Shown here: in pieces, positions 26,662 through 35,054 of the stretch
How positions within the stretch are numbered: the stretch's first letter is position 1
Layout: each line of letters begins with the position of its first letter
NCBI RefSeq assembly: GCF_003194625.1
Contig: NZ_QHKX01000003.1
Span: 434,001-498,000 of the forward strand
Direction of reading: 5' to 3'
Origin: Nocardioides solisilvae
GTDB lineage: Bacteria > Actinomycetota > Actinomycetes > Propionibacteriales > Nocardioidaceae
DNA: 64,000 bases
Translations under genes and position numbers: made by a program
Notes under the pieces: model-generated
Database searches by the model: none
What the model was told of the DNA's origin: nothing
Seen by the model: only the letters and a program-made list of their open reading frames with translations

Positions 26662-27171
26662 ATGCAGCACGAGCCGGGGCACGAGTACCGCGACGAGACG
26701 CCGGGCGAGCGAGTCGACCGACAGTGGGGCGAGCTCCTCCAGGAGCTGAGGGTGATGCAGACCGGCGCCCAGCTCACCGCCGGCTTCCTGCTCACCCTGC
26801 CCTTCACCCCGGCCTTCGGCGACCTCGACCGGTGGCAGCGGGGCGTCTACCTCTGCCTGGTGCTGCTGGCCGGCCTCATCACGGTGCTCGTCCTCACCCC
26901 CGTCGCCACCCACCGGCGGCTCTCCGGGGAGCACGTCAAGGAGCGGCTCGTCCTGGCCGCGCACCGCGTGGTCTCCGTGGTCCTGGGGCTGCTGTCGGCC
27001 CTCGTCGTCGGGATGGTGGTGCTCATCATCGACATCGCGGTGGGTCGCACGCCCGCGGTGGTCGCCGGCGCCGGGATCGTGGCGCTGGTGCTCGTGCTGA
27101 TGGTGCTCGTCCCCTCCCGGCTCGCGCGGGACGCGACCTCTCCGGCAGAGGGCGCGCCCGACAGGAAATGA
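26662..27171 (+). CDS. DUF6328 family membrane protein
   Basis: 169 residues. A hydrophilic start MQHEPGHEYRDETPGERVDR precedes WGELLQELRVMQTGAQLTAGF, a recognised opening of DUF6328, and four membrane segments. ATG 26662 was preferred to an in-frame ATG 11 codons upstream because the family proteins start with a similar acidic stretch. Function unknown. The ABC exporter genes follow after 37 bases. Confidence 0.8.
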   Translation: MQHEPGHEYRDETPGERVDRQWGELLQELRVMQTGAQLTAGFLLTLPFTPAFGDLDRWQRGVYLCLVLLAGLITVLVLTPVATHRRLSGEHVKERLVLAAHRVVSVVLGLLSALVVGMVVLIIDIAVGRTPAVVAGAGIVALVLVLMVLVPSRLARDATSPAEGAPDRK

Positions 27172-27208
27172 TTCGTCGGCGGGGCGGCCGAGTCGTAAAG
27201 TTGCCCCA

Positions 27209-28939
27209 GTGCGCAACCTCCCCCTGACCGACCCCGGGACCCCGGACCACTCCTCCCCCGGTCGGTTCCTCTGGTGGATGGCGAGGGGGCAGGCGCGGAC
27301 GCTCGCGGGCGGGATGGCCTTCGGCATCGTCTGGATGGGCGCGCAGGCCGTGATGCCCGCCGTGCTCGGCCGGGCGATCGACCGCGGCGTGGCCGCCCGC
27401 GACGGCGACCAGCTGCTGCTGTGGGCCGCGGTGATGCTCGGCCTCGGGCTGGTGCAGGCCGGTAGCGGGATCATGCGGCACCGGTTCGCGGTGACCAACT
27501 GGCTCGTCGCCGCCTACCGGACCGTGCAGCTCGTGGGGCGGCAGGCCGTCCACCTCGGCGGCACCCTGCCCCGCAAGGTCTCGACCGGCGAGGTGGTCGC
27601 CATCGGCACCAGCGACCTCTCCCACCTGGGCCAGGTGATGGACGTGAGCGCCCGGTTCAGCGGCGCGGTCGTCTCCTTCTTCCTGGTCTCGGTCATCCTG
27701 CTCTCGACCTCGGTCCCGCTCGGCCTCGTGGTCCTCGTCGGCGTCCCGCTGATGATGCTGCTGATCGGCCCGCTGCTGCGTCCCCTCAACCGGCGCAGCG
27801 CCCACCAGCGGCAGCTGATGGGCGACCTCGCCAACTCGGCGACCGACATCGTCAGCGGCCTGCGGGTGCTGCGCGGGATCGGCGGCGAGCAGGTCTTCCT
27901 CGACCGCTACCGACGGCAGTCCCAGACCACCCGGCAGGCCGGGGTCCGGGTGGCCCGGGTGCAGTCGGTGCTCGACGCCCTGCAGGTCTTCCTGCCCGGC
28001 TTCTTCGTGGTGCTCGTCGTCTGGCTGGGCGCCCGGGCGGCGGCCGCGGGGAGCCTCACGGCCGGCGAGCTGGTCGCGTTCTACGGGTACGCCGCCTTCC
28101 TGGTGATCCCGCTGCGCACCGTCACCGAGTTCGCCAACAAGTTCATCCGCGCGCGGGTCTCGGCCCGCCGCGTCTGCACCGTCCTGGCCCTGCGCCCCGA
28201 CCACACCGACCCGGCGGCCCCGGCCCCGTCGCCGCCGCCGGGGGCCGAGCTGCGCGACGCCCGCTCGGGGCTGCGGGTCCGGCCGGGCCGGCTCGTCGCC
28301 GTGGCCTGCGACCGCCCCGACGAGTCCGCCCTGCTCGCCGACCGGCTGGGGATGGCCGCGGCCGAGCTGGACGACGAGGTCACGCTGGGCGGCGTCCCGC
28401 TGACGGCGCTGCGCCGCGCCGAGGTACGGCGTCGCGTCGTCGTCTCCGACACGGGCTCCGCCCTCTTCTCCGGCCGGCTGGGCGACGGGCTCGACCTCTC
28501 CGGCCGGGGCGAGCAGGCCGTCCGGGAGGCGCTGGCCACCGCCAGCGCCGAGGACGTCCTCGAGGCGCTGCCCGAGGGCCTCGACACCGAGGTCGCCGAG
28601 CGCGGCCGCAGCTTCTCGGGCGGGCAGCGGCAGCGCCTCGTCCTGGCGCGGGTGCTGGCCGCCGACCCCGAGGTGCTGGTCCTGGTGGAGCCCACGTCGG
28701 CCATCGACGCGCACACCGAGGCCCGGATCGCCGCCCGCTTCCGCCGGCACCGGGTCGCGCGTCCCGACCGGAGCACGGTGGTCGTGACCACCAGCCCGCT
28801 GCTGCTCGACGCCGCCGACGAGGTGGTCCTGCTCGACGGGGGCGAGGTCTGCGCCAGCGGCACGCACGCGGAGCTGCTCGAGACGTGCCCGGCGTACCGG
28901 GCCGTCGTGACCCGCGAGGTCGCGGAGGCCGTCGGATGA
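27209..28939 (+). CDS. ABC exporter half-transporter with degenerate Walker motifs (subunit 1)
   Basis: 576 residues: a six-helix export domain (1-320) and a nucleotide-binding domain. Where Walker A (GxxGxGKS/T) should be (about residues 360-375) the text reads VACDRPDESALLADRL, so no P-loop remains. Walker B reads VLVLVEPTSAID, with Val493 in place of the Asp, and the H-loop histidine is replaced (VVTTSPLLL). The signature motif FSGGQRQRLVLARVL is intact. Such a subunit cannot bind ATP normally in its own site and must work with the next gene product, whose start overlaps its stop (ATGA). GTG start at 27209. Substrate unknown; export of a lipid, peptide or drug is typical of the family. Confidence 0.9.
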   Translation: MRNLPLTDPGTPDHSSPGRFLWWMARGQARTLAGGMAFGIVWMGAQAVMPAVLGRAIDRGVAARDGDQLLLWAAVMLGLGLVQAGSGIMRHRFAVTNWLVAAYRTVQLVGRQAVHLGGTLPRKVSTGEVVAIGTSDLSHLGQVMDVSARFSGAVVSFFLVSVILLSTSVPLGLVVLVGVPLMMLLIGPLLRPLNRRSAHQRQLMGDLANSATDIVSGLRVLRGIGGEQVFLDRYRRQSQTTRQAGVRVARVQSVLDALQVFLPGFFVVLVVWLGARAAAAGSLTAGELVAFYGYAAFLVIPLRTVTEFANKFIRARVSARRVCTVLALRPDHTDPAAPAPSPPPGAELRDARSGLRVRPGRLVAVACDRPDESALLADRLGMAAAELDDEVTLGGVPLTALRRAEVRRRVVVSDTGSALFSGRLGDGLDLSGRGEQAVREALATASAEDVLEALPEGLDTEVAERGRSFSGGQRQRLVLARVLAADPEVLVLVEPTSAIDAHTEARIAARFRRHRVARPDRSTVVVTTSPLLLDAADEVVLLDGGEVCASGTHAELLETCPAYRAVVTREVAEAVG

Positions 28940-30693
28940 GCGCGCCCACGACCCTCCCGGTGGCCCGCGGCCGTGCGGTGGGCCGGTACGCCGTCGCCGT
29001 CGCGCGCCGGCACCCCCGGCTGCTGGTCGGCGTCCTCGTGCTGCACGCGCTGGCCGCGGTCGCTGCCCTCGCCGCCCCGCGCCTGCTGGGCGAGCTGGTC
29101 GAGGCGGTGGAGGGCGGCACGACGGCGGGCCACGTGGACCGCGTCGTGCTGCTGCTGGCCGGCTTCCTCCTGCTGCAGACCGTGCTCACGCGCTACGCCC
29201 GGCTGGTCGGGCAGGTGCTGGGCGAGGAGGTCCTCGCCGAGCTCCGCGAGGACTTCGTCGACCACGCGCTCGCCCTGCCGATCGGCACCGTCGAGGCCGC
29301 CGGGTCGGGCGACCTGCTGACCCGCACCAGCCGCGACGTGGAGCAGCTGGGCTGGTCGGTCCGGTGGGCGCTGCCCGAGTGGACCACCGCGGTGATCACC
29401 GCGACGCTCACGCTCGGCGCGGCGATCAGCGTCGGCTGGTGGGTGGCGCTCCCCTGCCTGCTGGCCCTGCCGCCGCTCGTCGTCGGGCTGCGCTGGTACC
29501 TCGCCCGCGCCAAGGACGGCTACCTGCGCGAGTCGGCGACGTACTCCCGGATCAACGCCACGCTCACCGAGACCGTCGAGGGCGCCCGCACCGTCGAGGC
29601 GCTCGGCCTCGCCGACGAGCGGGTGCGCCGGATCGACGACGACTGCCGCGACTCCTTCGAGGCGGAGCGCTACACGCTCTCGCTGCGGACCCGGTTCTTC
29701 CCCAGCATGGAGATCTCCTACCTGCTGCCGACGGTCGCCACGCTGCTGCTCGGCGGGTGGCTGTACGCCGAGGGGCGGGTCGGGCTCGGAGAGGTCACGG
29801 CGGCGACGCTCTACGTGCAGATGCTCATCGACCCGGTCGACCGGATGGTGGCGATCCTCGACGAGCTGCAGATGGGGGCCGCCTCCCTGGCCCGGCTGCT
29901 CGGCGTCGCCCAGGTGCCGGAGGACCGGGTGGCGGGCGACGCCCGGCCGGCCGACGAGCGGCTCGAGGCCGACACCGTGCGGTTCTCCTACGTGCCGGAC
30001 CGGCCGGTGCTGCACGACGTCTCGCTCGACGTCGGGGTCGGGGAGCGGATCGCGATGGTGGGGCCCTCGGGGGCGGGCAAGTCGACGCTCGGCCGGCTGC
30101 TGGCCGGGATCCACCCGCCGGACTCCGGCTCGGTGACGGTGGGCGGGGTCCCGCTGACCGCGCTGCCCCTCGACGACCTGCGCGGCCACGTCGCGCTGGT
30201 GACCCAGGAGCACCACGTCTTCGTCGGCACCCTGCGCGAGAACCTCGCGCTGGCGGTGCCGACCGGCCGGGTGGCCACCGATGCCGACGTCCTGGCCGCC
30301 CTGGACGCCGTCGACGCGCTGGAGTGGGCGCTCGCGCTCCCCGCCGGGCTGGACACCGAGGTCGGCTCGGGCGGCGTGGCGCTCACCCCGCCGCAGGCGC
30401 AGCAGCTCGCGCTGGCGCGGCTGGTCCTGGCCGACCCGCACACGCTGGTGCTGGACGAGGCCACCTCGCTCATCGACCCCCGGGCGGCCCGCCACCTCGA
30501 GCGGTCGCTCGCCGCGGTGCTCGAGGGCCGCACGGTGGTGGCCATCGCCCACCGCCTCTTCAGCGCCCACGACGCCGACCGGGTGGCCGTGGTGGAGGAG
30601 GGGCGGATCACCGAGCTGGGCTCCCACGACGAGCTGGTCGCGGCGGGCGGCTCCTACGCCGCGCTCTGGGACTCCTGGCACGGGCGCGACTGA
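28936..30693 (+). CDS. ABC exporter half-transporter with degenerate signature motif (subunit 2)
   Basis: 585 residues, with the same layout as subunit 1. Walker A is intact (GPSGAGKST, 376-384), as is Walker B (LVLDEA, 504-509), and the H-loop is AIAHR. The LSGGQ signature is lost and reads LTPPQAQQL (483-491). Together with subunit 1 (intact signature, lost Walker A and B) this gives exactly one complete ATPase site and one dead site, as in heterodimeric exporters such as TM287/288. It is translationally coupled to subunit 1 by a four-base overlap. Substrate unknown. Confidence 0.92.
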   Translation: MSAPTTLPVARGRAVGRYAVAVARRHPRLLVGVLVLHALAAVAALAAPRLLGELVEAVEGGTTAGHVDRVVLLLAGFLLLQTVLTRYARLVGQVLGEEVLAELREDFVDHALALPIGTVEAAGSGDLLTRTSRDVEQLGWSVRWALPEWTTAVITATLTLGAAISVGWWVALPCLLALPPLVVGLRWYLARAKDGYLRESATYSRINATLTETVEGARTVEALGLADERVRRIDDDCRDSFEAERYTLSLRTRFFPSMEISYLLPTVATLLLGGWLYAEGRVGLGEVTAATLYVQMLIDPVDRMVAILDELQMGAASLARLLGVAQVPEDRVAGDARPADERLEADTVRFSYVPDRPVLHDVSLDVGVGERIAMVGPSGAGKSTLGRLLAGIHPPDSGSVTVGGVPLTALPLDDLRGHVALVTQEHHVFVGTLRENLALAVPTGRVATDADVLAALDAVDALEWALALPAGLDTEVGSGGVALTPPQAQQLALARLVLADPHTLVLDEATSLIDPRAARHLERSLAAVLEGRTVVAIAHRLFSAHDADRVAVVEEGRITELGSHDELVAAGGSYAALWDSWHGRD

Positions 30694-30718
30694 GGCGTCC
30701 GGGGCGACCGGCGTCGGC

Positions 30719-31036
30719 TCAGGCGTCGATCGTGCCCATGTCCCCGTAGCGGTCGCCGACGACCGCGTCGACCGGGACGGCCTCCGCCAGGGCGGCGAGC
30801 TCGGCGTCGCCCAGCGTCACCTCCAGGGCGGCGACGTTCTCCTCGAGGTAGCGGACCCGCTTCGTCCCGGGGATCGGCACGAGGGCGGTCCCGGGGCCAG
30901 CACCGCGAGCCGGTGCCGGCGCAGCAGCTCGAGGCGCTCCGCCTCGTTGCCGGAGCCGGACCGCACGAGGGCGGCGTACCGTCGCACGTCGCGGACCGGC
31001 ATGCCGGGAGCGCACTCCAGGGCAAGGGTGGTGTCA
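30719..31036 (-). pseudogene. Fused remnant of a MerR regulator and an aldo/keto reductase
   Basis: Two gene pieces lie head to tail on the minus strand. From about 31003 to 30900 the text reads ECAPGMPVRDVRRYAALVRS and then GNEAERLELLRRHRLAVLA, the middle of a MerR-family regulator. From 30886 to the stop at 30719, in another frame, it reads ALVPIPGTKRVRYLEENVAA through GDRYGDMGTIDA, the C-terminal 55 residues of an aldo/keto reductase. Neither has its N-terminus. MerR/reductase pairs are common neighbours in actinobacteria, so one or more deletions have collapsed such a pair. No complete reading frame exists. Confidence 0.75.
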
Positions 31037-31037
31037 A
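31004..31037 (-). promoter_or_regulatory. MerR-type operator remnant
   Basis: The minus strand carries TTGACA (31037-31032) and then the dyad CCTGGAG-TGCG-CTCCCGG (31021-31004; one mismatch). GGAGTGCGCTCC dyads in the promoter spacer are typical of MerR regulators that control aldo/keto reductase genes. The dyad runs straight into the MerR coding remnant, so the regulator's start has been deleted. Confidence 0.5.
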
Positions 31038-31053
31038 GGGGGTGGTGACCAGG

Positions 31054-31494
31054 TCAGCGGCCCCGGTAGGGGTATCCGGCGAGGACCTGGTCGACGTGGG
31101 CCCGGGTGCGCGCGCCCCACGCGGGGTCCAGGCCCGCCATCAGCTCGACCCAGCGGGGGAACCACCTGCGCCGGGAGTCCCGCCGCGACCAGAGCCGGCG
31201 CCGCGCCAGCTCCTCGCGCTGGGCGACCTGCTTGGTGACCTTCTCGAAGCAGAGGTACAGGAGCTCGTCGAGCTCGGTGGCCTCCTGGCGGAAGCACTCC
31301 CGCCCCCGCTCGTGCGCGAGCAGCAGCAGCTTCTCGCCCTCGATCCGGAGGAACGGGTACCCGGCGTCCCGGTTCACGAAGTCGGGCAGGTCGGTGGGGC
31401 GCACGCCCGGCAGGCGCGCCGCCACCTCGGCGACCGCGCGCTCCACCTGCTCGCGCGTGAAGGTCGCCCGCGAGCCGTCCGCGCCGTCGCTCAC
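31054..31494 (-). CDS. Imm63-like protein
   Basis: 146 residues. The block YPFLRIEGEKLLLLAHERGR followed by ATELDELLYLCFEKVTKQVA and the ending ARTRAHVDQVLAGYPYRGR matches my memory of the Imm63 family, small immunity proteins of contact-dependent or polymorphic toxin systems. No toxin gene lies beside it. The GTG start at 31494 overlaps the stop of the LysM gene (GTGA), so the two are translated together. If the family call is right, it is an orphan immunity gene or has another job with the LysM protein. Confidence 0.55.
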   Translation of the reverse strand: MSDGADGSRATFTREQVERAVAEVAARLPGVRPTDLPDFVNRDAGYPFLRIEGEKLLLLAHERGRECFRQEATELDELLYLCFEKVTKQVAQREELARRRLWSRRDSRRRWFPRWVELMAGLDPAWGARTRAHVDQVLAGYPYRGR

Positions 31495-32003
31495 CCGAGG
31501 ACCGGGATCCGCAGCCGCCAGCCCACCTTGATCTTGTCGGGGTCGGTGATCCTCGGGTTGGCCGCGACGACCTGCTTGACCGTCGCCCTCGTGAGCGCCC
31601 GGTGCGTGCGCAGGATCGAGGTGAGCGTGTCGCCGCGCTCGACGCGGTGGAGCAGGAAGCCGGCCATCGAGCCGAAGACGATCACCTCGACCTCGCGCAG
31701 GTCGAACCCGGGGTCGGGGCCCTCCCCCGGCAGGCCCGGGTTGTCCCCGAAGACCTGCACGGTCACCCGCGTCCCGGGCCGTGGCACCTGGTCGAGCCGG
31801 ACGGTGGTGGCGAAGTCGCCGACCCCCGCCATCCCGCCGCTGGACTGGGCCGAGCCGGTGCCGAGCACCCGGCCGTTGCCGCCCAGCACGCGGATGCCGA
31901 TCGTCCCCTCGAAGCCGTGGCCGATCCCGGCCACCACGAAGCCGTCCGCCACCAGGTCGTCGGCCTTCGGCTGCCGCACCCGCACGTCCGTCACCAGCGC
32001 CAT
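31491..32003 (-). CDS. Gmad2-LysM domain protein
   Basis: 170 residues. The N-terminal two thirds (VRVRQPKADDLVADGFVVAG ... TGSAQSSGGMAGVGDF) resemble the immunoglobulin-like Gmad2 domain. Residues 117-168 form a LysM domain (HRVERGDTLTSILRTHR ... VKQVVAANPRITDPDKIKVG), which binds peptidoglycan or chitin-like glycans. ATG 32003 (MALVTDVRVRQ) was chosen because the longer frame adds no signal peptide. There is no obvious export signal, so the place of action is unclear. The Imm63-like gene overlaps its end. Confidence 0.8.
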   Translation of the reverse strand: MALVTDVRVRQPKADDLVADGFVVAGIGHGFEGTIGIRVLGGNGRVLGTGSAQSSGGMAGVGDFATTVRLDQVPRPGTRVTVQVFGDNPGLPGEGPDPGFDLREVEVIVFGSMAGFLLHRVERGDTLTSILRTHRALTRATVKQVVAANPRITDPDKIKVGWRLRIPVLG

Positions 32004-32101
32004 CGTGCTCCCCTCACCGGTGCACGACCCCGTGTGCACCACCCCGGCGGCCCCGAGCCGCGCGACTCGTCCGAGCATAGGGCTTCACCGGCCCGTCGTA
32101 C

Positions 32102-32122
32102 TGTGACAGTGTTCCTGTCACA
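32102..32122. promoter_or_regulatory. Perfect palindrome upstream of the lipid-oxidation pair
   Basis: TGTGACAG-N5-CTGTCACA, 8-base arms, 79 bases before the LLM oxidoreductase start. The size and symmetry suit a TetR-family repressor. No TetR gene is in the window, so the regulator must act from elsewhere. Confidence 0.65.
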
Positions 32123-32200
32123 ATCACCACGGACTACCCCATCGGCCCGCACGCGCCCACCCCGGGCCGCCGCCGGGACCACGACAGAGAAGGAACGGCG

Positions 32201-33241
32201 ATGAAGCTCGCGACCCAGCTGATGTACGACGGCAACCCCCGTGCCACGGCCGACACGGTGGCCGGCTGGGAGAAGGCCGGCCTCGACGTCGTGTGGGTGG
32301 CCGAGGCCTACGGCTTCGACTCCCCCACCCTCATGGGGTACCTCGCCGCCAAGACCGAGACGGTGCAGATCGGCTCGGCCATCCTCAACATCTACTCGCG
32401 CACCCCGGGGGCCCTGCTGCAGACCGCGGCCGGCCTCGACAACGTCTCGGGCGGGCGCGCCATCCTCGGCCTCGGCGCCTCGGGCCCGCAGGTCATCGAG
32501 GGCTTCCACGGCGTCCCCTACAGCAAGCCGCTGGGTCGCACCGGCGAGATCATCGACCTCGTGCGCCGGGGCCTCAAGCGCGAGCCGCTCACCCACGACG
32601 GCATCTTCCACCTCCCCCTCGACAAGGAGCACGGCGCCGTCACGGGGCTGGGCAAGCCGCTGAAGATCCTCACCCACCCGCAGCGCGACACCATCCCGAT
32701 CTGGATCGCCGCCCTCGGCGCCAAGAGCGTCGAGCAGACCGCCGAGATCGCCGACGGCTGGATCCCCCACCTCTTCCACCCCGAGAAGGCCCACCTGGTC
32801 TGGGGCGACGCGCTCGAGGCCGGCAAGGCCAAGCGGCTGCCGGGCCTCGACCCGCTGCAGATCACCGCCGGCGGCATGGTCGCGATCGGCGAGGGCCCCG
32901 ACACCAAGGCGCTCCTCGACTTCGCCCGCCCCCTCTTCGCCCTCTACGTCGGCGGCATGGGCGCCAAGGGGAAGAACTTCTACAACGACGTCGCCAAGTC
33001 CTACGGCTACGAGAAGGAGGCCGAGGAGATCCAGGACCTCTACCTCTCGGGCAAGAAGAAGGAGGCGGAGGCGCTGATCCCCACCGACTGGCTCGAGGCG
33101 GCCAACCTCGTGGGCCCCGCGTCGTACGTCAAGGAGCGGATCGCGGCCTTCGAGGAGGCCGGCGTCACCCACCTCAACATCACCCCTGTCAGCGACGACC
33201 CCACCGCCACCATGGCGCAGGTGAAGGAAATGATCTCCTGA
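32201..33241 (+). CDS. LLM class F420-dependent oxidoreductase
   Basis: 346 residues of the luciferase-like monooxygenase TIM-barrel: MKLATQLMYDGNPRATADTV at the start, WVAEAYGFDSPT, and a C-terminal segment that closes the barrel (ASYVKERIAAFEEAGVTHLN). In actinobacteria most such proteins use the deazaflavin F420. The substrate is unknown. It starts 21 bases after AGAGAAGGA and overlaps the acyl-CoA dehydrogenase by one base (TGATG), so the two are one operon, which points to oxidation of a lipid-type or acyl substrate. The palindrome upstream probably controls both. Confidence 0.88.
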   Translation: MKLATQLMYDGNPRATADTVAGWEKAGLDVVWVAEAYGFDSPTLMGYLAAKTETVQIGSAILNIYSRTPGALLQTAAGLDNVSGGRAILGLGASGPQVIEGFHGVPYSKPLGRTGEIIDLVRRGLKREPLTHDGIFHLPLDKEHGAVTGLGKPLKILTHPQRDTIPIWIAALGAKSVEQTAEIADGWIPHLFHPEKAHLVWGDALEAGKAKRLPGLDPLQITAGGMVAIGEGPDTKALLDFARPLFALYVGGMGAKGKNFYNDVAKSYGYEKEAEEIQDLYLSGKKKEAEALIPTDWLEAANLVGPASYVKERIAAFEEAGVTHLNITPVSDDPTATMAQVKEMIS

Positions 33242-34389
33242 TGGCCACGACCAGCACGGTCTTCGAGGCCGAGCACGAGGACTTCCGGCAGACCGCCCGG
33301 GCCTTCATGGAGAAGGAGGTCGTCCCCCACCACGCCGAGTGGGACGCTGCCGGGATCGTGCCGCGCGAGCTGTGGCGCAAGGCCGGCGACGCCGGGCTGC
33401 TCTGCTTCGACGTGCCCGAGGAGTACGGCGGCCCCGGGATCGACGACTTCCGGTTCAACGTGATCGTCTCCGAGGAGGCCACCAGGGTCGGCGCGAGCGG
33501 CCCCGGCTTCTCGGTGCACACCGACATCATCGTCCCCTACCTCGTCGCCCTCGGGACCGAGGAGCAGAAGCAGCGCTGGCTGCCCGGGTGCGTCTCCGGC
33601 GAGATCATCACCGCCATCGCGATGACCGAGCCGGGCGCCGGCTCCGACCTCCAGGGGATCCGCAGCACCGCGGTCGACGCGGGCGACCACTACGTGCTCA
33701 ACGGCTCCAAGACCTTCATCTCCAACGGCATCAACGCCGACCTGGTGATCGTCGTCGCCCGCACCGACCCCGACGCCGGCCACCAGGGGATCAGCCTGCT
33801 CGTCGTCGAGCGCGGGATGGAGGGCTTCGAGCGCGGCCGCAACCTGGAGAAGATCGGGCTGCACGCGCAGGACACCGCCGAGCTCTCCTTCACCGACGTC
33901 CGGGTGCCCAAGGAGAACCTGCTCGGCGAGGCCGGCCAGGGCTTCGTCTACCTGATGATGAACCTCCCCCAGGAGCGTCTGATCATCGGCGCCCAGGCGG
34001 TGGCGGCGGCGGAGTACGTCGTGGGCCTCTGCCTCGACTACGCCAAGGAGCGGGAGGCCTTCGGCCGGCCGATCGGGAAGTTCCAGCACAACCGGTTCCT
34101 GCTGGCCGAGATGGCCACCGAGGCACGGGTGGCGCGGGCCTTCCTCGACGACTGCCTGCGCAAGCACCTGGCCAAGGAGCTCACCACCGTCGACGCCGCG
34201 ATGATCAAGTGGTGGGCGACCGAGCTGCAGAACAAGCTGGTCAACCAGGGCGTGCAGCTCCACGGCGGCTACGGCTACATGATGGAGTACCCGATCGCCC
34301 GGGCGTACCTGGACAGCCGGATCTCCACGATCTACGGCGGCACGACCGAGATCCAGAAGGAGATCATCGGCCGGAGCCTCGGCATCTGA
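33241..34389 (+). CDS. Acyl-CoA dehydrogenase
   Basis: 382 residues, full length; FAD enzyme that introduces the 2,3-double bond of acyl-CoA thioesters. Seen: AIAMTEPGAGSDLQGIRSTA (FAD and substrate site), TFISNGINADLVIVVART, REAFGRPIGKFQHNRFLLAEM, and the C-terminal VQLHGGYGYMMEYPIARAYL and IYGGTTEIQKEIIGRSLG. ATG 33241 shares its A with the stop of the LLM gene; the same frame stays open upstream but only as antisense-like noise over that gene. Chain-length preference cannot be told. Confidence 0.95.
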   Translation: MATTSTVFEAEHEDFRQTARAFMEKEVVPHHAEWDAAGIVPRELWRKAGDAGLLCFDVPEEYGGPGIDDFRFNVIVSEEATRVGASGPGFSVHTDIIVPYLVALGTEEQKQRWLPGCVSGEIITAIAMTEPGAGSDLQGIRSTAVDAGDHYVLNGSKTFISNGINADLVIVVARTDPDAGHQGISLLVVERGMEGFERGRNLEKIGLHAQDTAELSFTDVRVPKENLLGEAGQGFVYLMMNLPQERLIIGAQAVAAAEYVVGLCLDYAKEREAFGRPIGKFQHNRFLLAEMATEARVARAFLDDCLRKHLAKELTTVDAAMIKWWATELQNKLVNQGVQLHGGYGYMMEYPIARAYLDSRISTIYGGTTEIQKEIIGRSLGI

Positions 34390-34391
34390 GT

Positions 34392-34429
34392 CCGCCGCCC
34401 GCCCGACGCGGGACGGACTCGGGCGGCGG
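34392..34429 (+). terminator. Hairpin after the acyl-CoA dehydrogenase gene
   Basis: A 10-bp stem CCGCCGCCCG / CGGGCGGCGG with an 18-base loop that itself holds CCCG/CGGG, three bases after the stop codon. Confidence 0.6.
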
Positions 34430-34522
34430 GCGCCGGGGGCGAGACGCGCCGGAGGGCGCGAGTGCGGACCCCTAGCCTCGTCCGAGCCGGCGCGCAGGGG
34501 GCGCGCCCGTCCGGGGGGAACC

Positions 34523-34993
34523 GTGTCCACTCGCCTGCCCAGCCGTCCGTCCAGCTGTTCGACTCGCCTTCCGAGTCGGCGTACGCCACGCCGCCCGTCC
34601 CGATTCGTGCCGTTCGCCCGGGACGCCGTCCTCACCGCGACCGCGGCGGCCGCGCTCTCGTCGTGCGGCTTCGCGCTCGACGCCCTGGCAGGCCCACCGG
34701 GCTCCGGTCTGACCTGCGAGGACCTCGAGCAGGAGGCGCTCGCCATGTCGGCAGAGGAGAAGGAGTCCACCGAGGGTTCCTGGAAGGCCGAGCTGCGCGA
34801 GGTCGAGGACCTCGAGATGACCACCGACCACCGCGACGAGGTGGAGGTCCCGGACGAGGGCGACGACCGAGCGGTGATCCTCGTCTGCGAGGGCAAGGCG
34901 AAGTGGGACCTCGGCTTCCTGGACGGGCCCATCGAGATCACCGCGACCTTGGACTCCGACGAGGAGGTCTGGATCGGCTACCAGGGCGAGTAG
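34523..34993 (+). CDS. Putative small lipoprotein
   Basis: 156 residues from GTG 34523. A basic Ser/Arg-rich start leads to VLTATAAAALSSCGFAL, with a lipobox LSSC near residue 48; the pre-sequence is longer than usual, so the true start may be downstream. The mature part is acidic (MSAEEKESTEGSWKAEL ... DRAVILVCEGKAKWDLGFLD). No family recognised. It stands between two terminator-like regions as a single gene. Confidence 0.6.
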   Translation: MSTRLPSRPSSCSTRLPSRRTPRRPSRFVPFARDAVLTATAAAALSSCGFALDALAGPPGSGLTCEDLEQEALAMSAEEKESTEGSWKAELREVEDLEMTTDHRDEVEVPDEGDDRAVILVCEGKAKWDLGFLDGPIEITATLDSDEEVWIGYQGE

Positions 34994-35054
34994 CCCGTCC
35001 CACCCCGAGCAACGCGCTGGGGGGCGGCGGGGGCGGCGAGGGGACGGCGGGGGG

